Positions 42,233 to 51,165 of a stretch of DNA of 64,000 nt are shown one piece after another (position 1 is the first letter of the stretch; each line of letters opens with the position of its first letter). Location: positions 99,470 through 163,469 of the forward strand of contig CAWHAP010000022.1 of NCBI GenBank assembly GCA_963827335.1, given 5' to 3'. A program made the position numbers and the translations under genes. This stretch comes from DASQMT01 sp963827335. Its GTDB lineage: Bacteria > Actinomycetota > Thermoleophilia > Solirubrobacterales > Solirubrobacteraceae. Below the pieces are notes generated by a model. It searched no databases and was not told the origin of the DNA. It saw nothing but the letters and a program-made list of their open reading frames with translations.

Positions 42233-43707
42233 CAGGCGAGCCGCGGCGGCAGGTCCGCCGGCACCTCGGTGACGTCGCAGAACTCCGTCGCGAACGCCAT
42301 GAAGCGGTACACGTCGGCGAAGTTCGTCGCCAGGCCGAGCGACACCCGCACGGCGCCGCCGGTGGGCATGCCGACCAGCCGGATGTAGTCGTCGAGGATC
42401 ATCCCCTCGGCGAACTCGGCGCCGATCAGCGTGTCCTTGGAGATCGAGAACGCGGTCTCCCCCGCGCCGGAGTTGCAGAAGCAGCCGGTCCGCACGGAGA
42501 TGCGGTGGGCCGCCGCGACGACGTCGACGAAGCGCTCGTCGACGGCGCGGCCGTCGGGGTGCAGGAAGTTGAAGGCGATCGTCGCCCCGCGGCGGTCCCA
42601 GCCCGCGGGGCCGTAGACGCGCGCCGCCGGGCTGCCGTCGGCGTGGCGCAGCTGCTGCAGCGCCTCCAGCAGCCAGGTGCCGAGCAGCGCCACCCGCCGG
42701 GAGATCGTGTCGATGCCGATCCGTGCCAGGTGGTCCAGGCCGATCTCCACCGCCGGGATGCCCAGGTAGTTGACCGTGCCGTCCTCGAACAGCGCGTGGC
42801 CGGACAGCGGCACGACCAGGTCGCCCTGGACGTTCGCGGCGATCACGGTGCCCCCGCTGAACCACGGGCGCCGCAGCCGGGCGAGCGCGGCGCGCCGCGC
42901 GATCAGCGCGCCGAGGCCCGTCGGGTAGCCGAACATCTTGTAGAAGGAGATCGGGACGAAGTCCGGCTTCCACTGCGACAGGTCGAGCCGGCTGGTGGGC
43001 ACGAACGCGGCCGAGTCGACGATCACGTCCCAGCCGCGCTCCTGCGCCGCCGCGATCCACTCGAGCGGGTGCTTGACGCCGGAGAAGTTCGACTGCGCGG
43101 GGAACGCGAACAGGTTGTGCCCGCCGGGCGCGGCGTCGTCGAGGTAACGCTCGAGCAGCCCGTCCGCCACGCGCAGGTCGGGCGCCTCGAGCGGCACGTA
43201 CGCGGTCGCGGCGCCCTTCGCGCGGGCGAACTCGCGGATGCCGTTGACCGAGTTGTGGTTGTCGAACGTCGCCAGGAACCGGTCCCGCGGCCCGAACGGA
43301 TACGCCTCGCCGACGAGCCGCAGCGCGCCGGTGGCGTTCGGCGTGAAGATGCACGCGTACTCGTCCTCGTCGGCCCCGAACCAGCGCAGCACCGCGGCGC
43401 GCGCCCGCTCCACGAGCACCGTGGCGGCCGACGACGTCGGGTTGACGGAGTGCGGGTTGCCGTAGACGGTGTCCTGCAGCATCCCCAGGTGCGCCGCGAG
43501 CTGCGACGCCGCGTAGAGGCTGCCGCCGGTGTAGTCGAGGTAGACGTCGCCGGCCGCGTCGAGGCGGCCGTACTCCGTCGCGCGCAGCGTGTCCAGGACG
43601 GCGGTCTCGCGATACGCCGGGTGCGCCGCGACGAACGCCGCCTCGGCTGCCTCCCGCCCATCCGGCGAGTCGGTCGCGGCGGGCGGTGGCGGGACCCTGG
43701 TCGACAT
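42229..43707 (-). CDS. Molybdenum cofactor sulfurase-like aminotransferase (MOCOS N-domain homologue)
   Basis: A 492-residue class V PLP enzyme. It matches the N-terminal domain of eukaryotic Moco sulfurase: YLDYTGGSLYAASQL, YGNPHSVNPTSSA, TPNATGALRLVGEAYPF, the PLP-lysine strand SFYKMFGYPTGLGALI, and the sulfur-carrying region VRTGCFCNSGAGE. The MOSC domain of MOCOS is absent. The enzyme probably moves sulfur from cysteine as a persulfide; acceptor unknown. A TAGGAT box 6 bases upstream of the ATG suggests a leaderless mRNA. It is divergent from the giant fusion at 43743. Confidence 0.82.
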   Translation of the reverse strand: MSTRVPPPPAATDSPDGREAAEAAFVAAHPAYRETAVLDTLRATEYGRLDAAGDVYLDYTGGSLYAASQLAAHLGMLQDTVYGNPHSVNPTSSAATVLVERARAAVLRWFGADEDEYACIFTPNATGALRLVGEAYPFGPRDRFLATFDNHNSVNGIREFARAKGAATAYVPLEAPDLRVADGLLERYLDDAAPGGHNLFAFPAQSNFSGVKHPLEWIAAAQERGWDVIVDSAAFVPTSRLDLSQWKPDFVPISFYKMFGYPTGLGALIARRAALARLRRPWFSGGTVIAANVQGDLVVPLSGHALFEDGTVNYLGIPAVEIGLDHLARIGIDTISRRVALLGTWLLEALQQLRHADGSPAARVYGPAGWDRRGATIAFNFLHPDGRAVDERFVDVVAAAHRISVRTGCFCNSGAGETAFSISKDTLIGAEFAEGMILDDYIRLVGMPTGGAVRVSLGLATNFADVYRFMAFATEFCDVTEVPADLPPRLAC

Positions 43708-43742
43708 CGACCGATCCTATCCGGCGCTGGGATACTGCGCGC

Positions 43743-46655
43743 GTGACCGTCCCGACGGCCTTCGACTCGCTGGAGCTGCCGAACCCCGACTTCAGCGCCG
43801 ACGACGCGGTGGCGATCGTGCGCGAGCACTGGGGGCTCGAGTCGACCGCCGCGGAGGTCGGCAGCACGCAGGACCAGAACTTCCGCGTGCGCTGCGCGGA
43901 CGGGCGGCAGTTCGTGCTCAAGATCGCCAGCCCCGGCTGGCGCCGGGCCGAGCTCGAGCTGCAGAACCACGCGATGCATCACGTCGCTGCGCAGCGCCCG
44001 GGCTTCGAGATCCCGGTGCCGGTGCCGGCGCGCGGCGGCGCCGAGATCGTGCACGTCCGCGGGCACGACGTGCGCCTCGTCGACTGGGTCCACGGCACGC
44101 CGCTGTGGGAGGCGCGCGCCACCGGCGAGGCGACGTGGCGGGAGCTCGGGCGGCTGGCCGCGGAGAGCGGCCGCGCGTTCACGGGGTTCGAGCACCCGGA
44201 GCTCGACCGGCCCTTCCAGTGGGACAGCCGGTGCGCGGCCGACGTCGTCGGCGCGCTCGCGCACCTCGCGGCCCCGGACGACCGCGCGCAGCTCGAGCGC
44301 GCGATGGCGCCGTTCCCCGGTCTGCTCGCCGGCGGGGACCGCCTGCCGGTGCAGCCGATCCACTGCGACGTCACGGACTACAACACCGTCGGCCGCGCCG
44401 AGGGCGCCGGGCCGATCCTCCCGGTCGGGCTGCTCGACTTCGGCGACGCCGTCCGCACGTGGCGCATGTGCGACCCCGCGAACGCGGCCGTCTCCACGGT
44501 CGCGCACGAGCTCGAGGACCCGCTCGGTGCGTGCCTCGCGGTGCTCGAGGGCTACCACGGGGAGACCCCGCTCGCCGAGGCGGAGGCCGACGCGTTCTGG
44601 CCGCTCGTGCTCGCGCGCGCCGCGGTCTGCGCGATCTTCGCCACGCAGCAGGCGCGGCTCTCGCCGGACAACGTGCTCGTCGGGGGCGCGGTGATCCACG
44701 ACTGGGCGATCCTGCGCGCCGTCAACGCCGTGCCGCCCGCGCTCGGCGTCGCGGCGGCGCGCGCCGTGTGCGGCTTCGAGCCCAGCCCCGCGGGGGAGCG
44801 GCTCGCGGCGCACCTGCGCGCGGCGGACTGCGCCGCGGTCGTCGCGGGCGAGCTCGCGCCCGTCGACCTGTCCGTCGGCTCGGAGCGGCTGGCCTTCGGC
44901 GAGTGGCACGACGCCGGCGCGATGGCGGGCGTCGTGGCGGTCGCACCGGGACGCGTGGCGCTGGGGCGCTGGGCCGAGCCGCGCCCATGGGCCGGGGCGC
45001 CGGGGTTCGCACCCCCGGCGACGCTGCACCTCGGCGCCGACGTGCTCGCCGCGCCCGGCACGGAGGTGCGCGCGCCGCTCGACGGCACCGTCGGGGCCGG
45101 CCCCGAGCTCGTGCTGGCGTGCCCGCTCGGCGGCGACGTCCTGCACGTCGGGCTCGCCGGCGTCGACGCGTCGGTGGCGGCCGGGGACGTCGTCGCGCGC
45201 GGCCAGGCGATCGGCGTCGTCGCGGGCGCCGCGCACGACGGCCTGCCCCCGCACGTCCACGTGCAGGCCGCCGCCGCCCCCGGGCTCCCCCGGGCGGGCA
45301 CGCCGCGCGAGCGGGCGGCCTGGCTCGCGCTCTGCCCCGATCCGTCGCCGCTCGTGGGCGCCGATGCGCGCGCACCGGACGCGCCGGACGCGGAGGCCGA
45401 GCGCGCGCGCCGGTCGCGCTCCGTCGCCGCGGCGCAGCGGCTCTACTACGAGCGGCCGCCCGCCTTCGTGCGCGGCTGGCGCCACCACCTCTACGACGCC
45501 GACGGCCGCGCGTACGTCGACGCGGTCAACAACGTCGCCGTCGTCGGCCACTCCCACCCGGCCGTCGCGGCGGCCGCCGCGCGCGGGTTCCGGCGGCTGA
45601 ACACGAACTCGCGCTTCCTCTACGGCGCGATGTCGGAGTACGCCGAGCGCCTGAGCGCGCTGCTCCCGGACGAGCTCGACCGCGTGTTCCTCGTCAACTC
45701 CGGGAGCGAGGCCGTCGACCTCGCGCTGCGGCTGGCGCGCACGTTCACCGGCCGGCGCGACGTCGTCGCCCTCGAAGGCGCCTACCACGGCTGGACGACC
45801 GCCACCGACGAGCTCTGCACCAGCCCGATCGACCGGCCGGACTGGCGCGACGCGCTCCCGCCCCACGTGCACATCGCCGAGCAGCCGGACCCGTACCGCG
45901 GCCGCCACGGCGACGACGGGCCCGCCTACGCGGAGTCCGTGGCGCAGGCCTGCCGCGCGGCCGAGCCGCACGGCGGCGTCGCGGCGTTCCTCGCCGAGCC
46001 GCTGCTCGGCAACCAGGGCGGCGTCGTGCCCGCGCCCGGCTGGCTCGCGGCGGCGTACGCGATCACGCGCGCGGCGGGCGGGGTCTGCATCGCCGACGAG
46101 GTCCAGGTCGGCTACGGCCGCACCGGCGAGTCGTTCTGGGCGTTCACGCCCGAGGGCGTCGTCCCCGACATCGTCTGCGTCGCGAAGGCGACCGGGAACG
46201 GGCATCCCGTCGGCGCGGTGATCTGCCGCCGCGCGATCGCCGACGCGTTCGACGCCGCCGCGCCGTTCTTCTCCTCCACCGGCGGCGGGCCGGTCTCGTG
46301 CGCGATCGGCATCGCCGTGCTCGACGCGCTCGAGGGCGAGGGCCTGCAGGCGAACGCGCGCCGCGTCGGCGCCCGGCTCCGCGCCGGCTTCGAGGCCCTC
46401 GCCGCCGAGCACGAGCTGATCGGCGCCGTGCACGGCCGCGGCCTCTACCTCGGCGTCGACCTCGTGTCCGACCGCGCGGCGCGCACCCCGGCCCCGGAGG
46501 CCGCGCTCGCGGTCTGCGAGCGGCTCCGCACGCTCGGGGTGATCATGCAGCCGACCGGCGACGCGTTCAACGTGCTCAAGGTCAAGCCGCCGCTGTGCAT
46601 CGACGACGCGGCGGCCGACCACGTGCTCGCAGCGCTCGCACGCGCACTCCCCTGA
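43743..46655 (+). CDS. Kinase-peptidase-like-aminotransferase fusion (APH-M23-class III)
   Basis: A 970-residue three-part protein. Residues 1-340: choline-kinase/APH fold with QNFRVRCADGRQFVLKI, PIHCDVTDYNTVGR (catalytic Asp) and LLDFGDAVRTW. Residues about 430-530: M23-type beta-sheet domain (GTEVRAPLDGTVG, HVGLAGVDASVAAGDVVARG, LPPHVHVQ). Residues about 550-970: class III aminotransferase (NSGSEAVDLALRLAR, EGAYHGWTTATDEL, ADEVQVGYGRTG and the PLP lysine in CVAKATGNGHPVGAV). This order is known in bacterial AGXT2L1-type proteins; a phospho-amino-alcohol lyase role is possible. GTG start. Confidence 0.88.
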   Translation: MTVPTAFDSLELPNPDFSADDAVAIVREHWGLESTAAEVGSTQDQNFRVRCADGRQFVLKIASPGWRRAELELQNHAMHHVAAQRPGFEIPVPVPARGGAEIVHVRGHDVRLVDWVHGTPLWEARATGEATWRELGRLAAESGRAFTGFEHPELDRPFQWDSRCAADVVGALAHLAAPDDRAQLERAMAPFPGLLAGGDRLPVQPIHCDVTDYNTVGRAEGAGPILPVGLLDFGDAVRTWRMCDPANAAVSTVAHELEDPLGACLAVLEGYHGETPLAEAEADAFWPLVLARAAVCAIFATQQARLSPDNVLVGGAVIHDWAILRAVNAVPPALGVAAARAVCGFEPSPAGERLAAHLRAADCAAVVAGELAPVDLSVGSERLAFGEWHDAGAMAGVVAVAPGRVALGRWAEPRPWAGAPGFAPPATLHLGADVLAAPGTEVRAPLDGTVGAGPELVLACPLGGDVLHVGLAGVDASVAAGDVVARGQAIGVVAGAAHDGLPPHVHVQAAAAPGLPRAGTPRERAAWLALCPDPSPLVGADARAPDAPDAEAERARRSRSVAAAQRLYYERPPAFVRGWRHHLYDADGRAYVDAVNNVAVVGHSHPAVAAAAARGFRRLNTNSRFLYGAMSEYAERLSALLPDELDRVFLVNSGSEAVDLALRLARTFTGRRDVVALEGAYHGWTTATDELCTSPIDRPDWRDALPPHVHIAEQPDPYRGRHGDDGPAYAESVAQACRAAEPHGGVAAFLAEPLLGNQGGVVPAPGWLAAAYAITRAAGGVCIADEVQVGYGRTGESFWAFTPEGVVPDIVCVAKATGNGHPVGAVICRRAIADAFDAAAPFFSSTGGGPVSCAIGIAVLDALEGEGLQANARRVGARLRAGFEALAAEHELIGAVHGRGLYLGVDLVSDRAARTPAPEAALAVCERLRTLGVIMQPTGDAFNVLKVKPPLCIDDAAADHVLAALARALP

Positions 46656-46658
46656 GCG

Positions 46659-47498
46659 TCACACCTTGCGGTAGCGCGCGTCGGCCACGGAGTAGGCGGC
46701 GAACGCGATCAGGCCCGCGGCGACGAGGCCGAGCAGCACCGGCCCGTAGGACGCGTGCCCGACCGCCGAGAGCGCGCCGTCCAGGCTCACGGCCTTGTCC
46801 GGGTCGAAGTCGATCGCCGCCCGCAGCACGAACCAGCCGATCAGGGCGAACACGACCATGCGCGCGAGGTGGCCGGCGACGCCGAGCGCGGTGAAGCCGC
46901 GCTCGACCCGCGCGCTCATCTGCTCGGTCTTCGACTTCTCGAGGAACCGGTGGGTGATCCCCTTGTAGCCCTGCTCCAGGCCGACGGCGATGATGATCAG
47001 GCCGGCCGCGCCGACGAGGTACTGCCCGCCCGGCCAGCCCAGCACGCCGCCGGTCGTCTTGTCCGGGCTGCCGCCCGAGCCGCCGCCGGAGCCGCCGAGG
47101 ATCGAAATCGCGGTGACGCAGAGCATCGCGTAGGCGACGCCGCTGACGACCCCGTCGATGCGCTCCTTGAGGTCGTCCTCGCCGGACTCGGGGCCGCGGC
47201 CGATCGCGGCGCGCACGAGCCGCCAGATCGCGTAGCCCGCGAGGCCGACGATCATCAGCAGGAGCAGCACCTTGCCGAACGGCTGCTGCGCGATCTCCGC
47301 GAGCGCGCCCTGCTGGTTCGTCGTCTCCCCGCCGGCGCCGAACGCGAGCTTGATCGCGAGCACGCCGATGATGGCGTAGATCGCCCCGCGCGCGGCGATG
47401 CCGGCGCGGGCGAGCCATTCGAACTCGCGCGTGTGCGCGAGCGCCTCGCCCTTGGACTGCGCGCTGCGGACCGGCAACCGCCCGGCGCTCATGTTCAT
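46659..47498 (-). CDS. DUF1206 membrane protein
   Basis: A 279-residue membrane protein with six helices in three repeated pairs, as in DUF1206. Each repeat has an ARAG..ARG/GHLAR helix start: LARAGIAARGAIYAIIGVLA, RIDGVVSGVAYAMLCVTA and LGVAGHLARMVVFALIGWFV. A Gly/Ser loop (GGSGGGSGGSPDK) lies mid-chain. Function unknown. It is last in an operon with the lipid kinase and PAP2 phosphatase, each coupled by ATGA overlaps. Confidence 0.82.
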   Translation of the reverse strand: MNMSAGRLPVRSAQSKGEALAHTREFEWLARAGIAARGAIYAIIGVLAIKLAFGAGGETTNQQGALAEIAQQPFGKVLLLLMIVGLAGYAIWRLVRAAIGRGPESGEDDLKERIDGVVSGVAYAMLCVTAISILGGSGGGSGGSPDKTTGGVLGWPGGQYLVGAAGLIIIAVGLEQGYKGITHRFLEKSKTEQMSARVERGFTALGVAGHLARMVVFALIGWFVLRAAIDFDPDKAVSLDGALSAVGHASYGPVLLGLVAAGLIAFAAYSVADARYRKV

Positions 47499-48385
47499 CC
47501 GGCTCGCCTCCCCTCGCGTCGCGGCACGCACACGCTGAGCGCGCCGGCCTCGACCTTGACCTTGAACGACTTCACCTTGCTGCGATCGCCGCCGTCGAGC
47601 TCGTAGCGGACCTTGCGGTCGAGCCGGACCTTGACCGACCGCGCCTTCGTGGTGCGGACGAACGGCGAGCGGTTCGGATCGCCGAACGCCGTGCGGGCGA
47701 GCGTCCGGGTCCACTGCAGCATGCCCTCGGCGCTCACGACGCCGAGCTCGAGCAGCCCGTCGTCGGGGCGGGCGTCCGGGAACAGGTCGACGCCGCCGAA
47801 GATGTCGCCGAGGTTGCCGAGCAGCACGCAGGTGGCGTCGCCCTCGTACCAGTCGGCGCCGTCCACCTCGATCTCCGCGTCGAACGCCTCGGCGCGCAGG
47901 TGGCGCGACCCGCTCCACAGGTAGGCCGCCCGGCCCACGCGGTCCTTGAGGTCGTCCGCGTCGCGGATCATCGCCGCGTCGAACCCGGCGCCGGCCATGA
48001 CGGCGAACCGCTCGTCGCCGAAGCGCCCGACGTCGATCCGCCGGCGCTCGCCGCGCAGCCCGACGGCGACGGCGTGCTCGATGTCCTCCGGGATCCCCAG
48101 GTTGCCGGCGAACAGGTTCGCCGTGCCGGCCGGGACGACCGCGAGGCTCGCGTCCGTGCCGGCGAGCTCGCCGATGCAGCGCCGGACGGTCCCGTCCCCG
48201 CCCCAGGCGAAGACGAGCTCCGCGCCCTCGTCGAGGGCGCGCCGGACCTGGGCGGGCGCCTTCTTCGCCTTCGGGACCTCGTACCACAGCGGGTCCTCGA
48301 CGCCCGCCGCCGCGAGCGTGCGGCGCAGCTCAGGCAGCCCGCCGCCGGCCGTCTTGCCGGCGTGGGCGACGACCGCGACCCTCAT
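47495..48385 (-). CDS. Diacylglycerol kinase-family lipid kinase (YegS/DagK-like)
   Basis: A 296-residue lipid kinase. The ATP-binding motif is FAWGGDGTVRRCIGEL near residue 60, followed by AVVPAGTANLFAGNLGIP; the second domain has AGAGFDAAMIRDADD and NLGDIFGGVDLFPDARPDDGLLE. It phosphorylates a membrane lipid such as diacylglycerol or sphingoid base at the inner leaflet. The pairing with a PAP2-type phosphatase that would remove the phosphate suggests a lipid phosphorylation cycle. Confidence 0.9.
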   Translation of the reverse strand: MRVAVVAHAGKTAGGGLPELRRTLAAAGVEDPLWYEVPKAKKAPAQVRRALDEGAELVFAWGGDGTVRRCIGELAGTDASLAVVPAGTANLFAGNLGIPEDIEHAVAVGLRGERRRIDVGRFGDERFAVMAGAGFDAAMIRDADDLKDRVGRAAYLWSGSRHLRAEAFDAEIEVDGADWYEGDATCVLLGNLGDIFGGVDLFPDARPDDGLLELGVVSAEGMLQWTRTLARTAFGDPNRSPFVRTTKARSVKVRLDRKVRYELDGGDRSKVKSFKVKVEAGALSVCVPRREGRRAG

Positions 48386-49188
48386 GCCAGCGCCCGGCCG
48401 GAGCGCCGGACGCGGGCCGTTCGCGGACTGCGCGCCAGGTGCGCGACGCCGGCGGCGCGGCAGGCGAACAGCAGCACCAGCAGCGCCCCGATCCCGATCA
48501 CGAGCCCGGCGGCGAGGTCGAGCGGATGGTGCATGCCGCGGTACATGCGCGAGACCGCCACGACGACGGGCACGACGACGGCCACGATCCAGGCCAGCGC
48601 GCGCGTCCCGCGGGTGCGGAACCGCGACGTGACGAGCAGGACGAGGCCGGCGTAGACCGCGACGGCGGCGGCGGTGTGGCCGGACGGGAAGCTCGCGTCG
48701 GCGGGCAGGTCCTCGAGCCGCCGGACGTCCGGCCGCTCGCGCGGCACGAGGAGCGAGGCGACGCGGTACGTCGCGGACTCCACGACGAGCACGAACACGG
48801 CGAACGCGGCGATCCGCCACTCGCGCCGCACCGCGCACACGAGTGCGACGATGCCGACGAGGATCGGCAGCAGCGGGGCGCCGCCGAGCATCGAGCCCAC
48901 CGACGAGGCGTCGGTGAGGAACGGCGTGCGCTCGGCGACGAGCGTCCGGACGGCGCTCTCGTCCGTGCCGGCGAGGCCGCCGGGCAGCAGCACGTCGGTG
49001 ACGAGCAGCCCGAGCCCGACGGCGACGGACCCGAGCAGCACGAAGCCGGCGAGGACGGCGGCGAGGAACACCAGCGCGGGGTGGCGGCCGTGCAGGCGCG
49101 CCGCGAAGCGGTCGGCGCGCCCGCCGGGGCGCGCATCGAGGATCGGCACGTGGTGCCGGGTCCGTCCGTCCGACAACGAGCGCATCAC
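48382..49188 (-). CDS. PAP2-family phosphatase
   Basis: A 268-residue membrane phosphatase with six helices. The three PAP2 motifs are in place: PRERPDVRRLEDL (motif C1), PSGHTAAAV (C2) and SRMYRGMHHPLD (C3), with active site on the outer face. Start is GTG at 49188 or the next codon, an ATG, after a GGGAGG site. It is first gene of a three-gene operon with the lipid kinase and DUF1206 protein and divergent from a second PAP2 gene (67-base gap). Confidence 0.9.
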   Translation of the reverse strand: MMRSLSDGRTRHHVPILDARPGGRADRFAARLHGRHPALVFLAAVLAGFVLLGSVAVGLGLLVTDVLLPGGLAGTDESAVRTLVAERTPFLTDASSVGSMLGGAPLLPILVGIVALVCAVRREWRIAAFAVFVLVVESATYRVASLLVPRERPDVRRLEDLPADASFPSGHTAAAVAVYAGLVLLVTSRFRTRGTRALAWIVAVVVPVVVAVSRMYRGMHHPLDLAAGLVIGIGALLVLLFACRAAGVAHLARSPRTARVRRSGRALA

Positions 49189-49255
49189 GGTCTTCCTCCC
49201 CTATCGGCTGGGTACAACGAACCCGCGTCACCGACTTCCCGCCGGAGATCTACCC

Positions 49256-50140
49256 ATGACCCTGCTGCTTCTAGTCATCGCTGCGCTCACCGCCGGCGCC
49301 GCCGTGGCCGCGGCGACGCTGCGCGCGTCGCGGCGGCCGGGGCGTCCCGGCGACCGCGCCGCGCACGCGGCGGGCGCCGCCATCGCCCGCCGGCCCGGCG
49401 GTCGCGGCCTGCTCGCCCGCCGCCTGGATCCGGAGGTCGCGACAGGGCTCGCGCTGACCGTGGCGCTCGTCCTGATCGTCGGCGGCGGCCTCCTGCTGGC
49501 GGTGCTCGCGTACCTCGTGCGCGGCGACACCGAGCTGGTGCGGATCGACCGGAGCGTCGCGATCTGGGGCGACCGGCACAGCACCGCGTTCTCGCACGAC
49601 GCGCTCGAGGCCGTGACCACGCTGGGCGAGCCGTTCGTCGTCGGGATGCTCGCCGCCGCCGTGGCCGTCGCGGAGACCGTCCGCACCCGCAGCCGCTGGG
49701 TCGTGCCGTTCCTGCTCGTCGTGGTCGCGGGCAACGGCATCCTCACGACCACCGTCAAGCACCTCGCCGACCGCGTGCGGCCGGCGGTCGACCCGGTGGC
49801 CGAGACGCTCGGGCCGTCCTTCCCGAGCGGGCACTCCTCGTGGTCGGTCGCCTTCTTCGCCGCGACCGCGCTGCTGCTGGGGCGCGGGCGCGACCGGCGG
49901 ACGCGCGCGGCGATCGCGGGGGTCGCCGCGGCGCTCGCCGTGACGGTCGCGGGCAGTCGCGTGCTCCTGAGCGTGCACTGGCTGAGCGACGTGCTCGCCG
50001 GACTGGCGCTCGGCGCGGCCTGGTTCTGCGTCTGCGCGGTCGCGTTCGGCGGGCGCCTGCTCCGCTTCGGCGCGCCCGCGGAGGAGGTCGCCCGCGCCGC
50101 TGATGAGTTCCCGGCGCCGGCAGGGTCCCTACGCACATGA
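49256..50140 (+). CDS. PAP2-family phosphatase (second)
   Basis: A 294-residue membrane phosphatase related to that at 48382 but with a longer N-terminus. PAP2 motifs: KHLADRVRPAVDP, PSFPSGHSSWSVAF and GSRVLLSVHWLSDV. The first helix is LLLLVIAALTAGAAVAAA, then a basic loop of about 45 residues, then five helices. The stop overlaps the SnoaL-like gene by ATGA. It likely acts on lipid or undecaprenyl phosphates. Confidence 0.9.
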   Translation: MTLLLLVIAALTAGAAVAAATLRASRRPGRPGDRAAHAAGAAIARRPGGRGLLARRLDPEVATGLALTVALVLIVGGGLLLAVLAYLVRGDTELVRIDRSVAIWGDRHSTAFSHDALEAVTTLGEPFVVGMLAAAVAVAETVRTRSRWVVPFLLVVVAGNGILTTTVKHLADRVRPAVDPVAETLGPSFPSGHSSWSVAFFAATALLLGRGRDRRTRAAIAGVAAALAVTVAGSRVLLSVHWLSDVLAGLALGAAWFCVCAVAFGGRLLRFGAPAEEVARAADEFPAPAGSLRT

Positions 50141-50538
50141 CCGACGACGAGACCCGCATCCGCACCCTCATCGAGCAGTGGGCCGAGGCGGTGCACGCCG
50201 GCGACATGGACGCCGTGCTGGCCGATCACGCCGACGACATCGTGATGTTCGACGTGCCGCCGCCGGACGACGGCGTGCGCGGCCTCGCCGCCTACCGCGA
50301 GACGTGGCCCCCGTTCTTCGCGTGGCAGGCGGACGGCGCCGCGTTCGAGCTCGTCGACCTCGACGTGACGGCCGGGACGGACGTCGCCTTCGCCCATGCG
50401 CTCCTGCGCTGCGGGCGTCCCCAGGAGCTGGCCGCCCGCCCCGAGCGCCGCCTGCGGCTGACGCTCGGGCTGCGCAGGGACGCCGGCCGCTGGGTCGTCG
50501 CGCACGAGCACCACTCGTTCCCCATCGAGACCCCCTGA
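50137..50538 (+). CDS. SnoaL/NTF2-like protein
   Basis: A 133-residue cone-shaped alpha+beta barrel protein. IRTLIEQWAEAVHAGDMDAV, the block DDIVMFDVPPP, and the C-terminal DAGRWVVAHEHHSFP are typical of the SgcJ/DUF4440 group of NTF2-like proteins. Some members are isomerases or lyases; most have no known role. It starts inside the end of the PAP2 gene. Confidence 0.85.
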   Translation: MTDDETRIRTLIEQWAEAVHAGDMDAVLADHADDIVMFDVPPPDDGVRGLAAYRETWPPFFAWQADGAAFELVDLDVTAGTDVAFAHALLRCGRPQELAARPERRLRLTLGLRRDAGRWVVAHEHHSFPIETP

Positions 50539-50564
50539 TATGGCGCGACGGAGCCGGACGGGCG

Positions 50565-51038
50565 TCAGATGGTGGCGCTCGCCGTGCAGACCTCGCCGGA
50601 CGGGCTGATCGCCTTCGCCTTGATGCGGTCGCTGCCGGCGGGGTCGGCGATCTTGCGCTCGACGGAGAACGACCCGCTCGGCGCGGTCGTGGTGGCGCGC
50701 GTGCGGACGACGAGCCTGCCGTCGCGGCGGATCCTGACCGCCCACTCGACGCCGTTGCGGTTCTGGTCGACCTCGAACTCGGCCTCGATGCGGCCGTCGT
50801 CGTGCTTGACCTTCAGCTTCGCCGTCGAGCCGCCGGTGCAGCTGCCGGCGACGCGCTGCTCGTCCTTCCGGTCGTCGCGGCCGCCGCCGTCGTCGTCGCC
50901 GCCGCGGTCGTCGCGCTGGCCCCCGTGATCGTCGCCGCCGCGGTCGTCGGCGCCGTGGTCGGCGAGGGCGGCGGTGGGCACGAGGCCGAGTGCGGCGACG
51001 GCCAGGGCGAGGGCGAGATTGCGGGTGAGATGCGGCAT
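50565..51038 (-). CDS. Secreted acidic-linker protein, paralogue A
   Basis: A 157-residue exported protein: signal peptide (NLALALAVAALGLVPTAALA, cleavage near residue 26), then a Asp/Gly/Arg/His-rich low-complexity stretch (about residues 27-60), then a beta-rich domain of about 95 residues with two conserved cysteines (GSCTGGSTAKLKVKHDDG and GEVCTASATI). The same domain makes up the protein at 53120-53518. The two genes flank a two-component system and share a 32-base upstream box. The Asp/His-rich stretch may bind metal. GGAGG lies seven bases before the ATG. Confidence 0.8.
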   Translation of the reverse strand: MPHLTRNLALALAVAALGLVPTAALADHGADDRGGDDHGGQRDDRGGDDDGGGRDDRKDEQRVAGSCTGGSTAKLKVKHDDGRIEAEFEVDQNRNGVEWAVRIRRDGRLVVRTRATTTAPSGSFSVERKIADPAGSDRIKAKAISPSGEVCTASATI

Positions 51039-51080
51039 TGGTGGGCCTCCAGTCGGTTGCGGAGCCCATCCTGGGCCGCG

Positions 51081-51112
51081 CACGGTCCAGGTCTCAATGG
51101 GACCTTGGTCGC
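51081..51112 (-). promoter_or_regulatory. Shared 32-base box, copy A
   Basis: Read on the minus strand the box begins GCGACCAAGGTCCCATTG and matches the plus-strand box at 53069-53100 at 27 of 32 positions. It ends 43 bases before the ATG of secreted paralogue A. It is a likely binding site or promoter for both paralogues, with the adjacent response regulator the first candidate. Confidence 0.65.
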
Positions 51113-51165
51113 ATGGCGCACCGGCTTCTCGTGCAACATCATGGGCGAGCGTGCTGTGGCGACCG

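Noticed and set aside
43023..46622. 1,199-codon minus-strand frame opposite the fusion protein
   Set aside because: Compositional shadow of the 970-residue gene; no recognisable motif.
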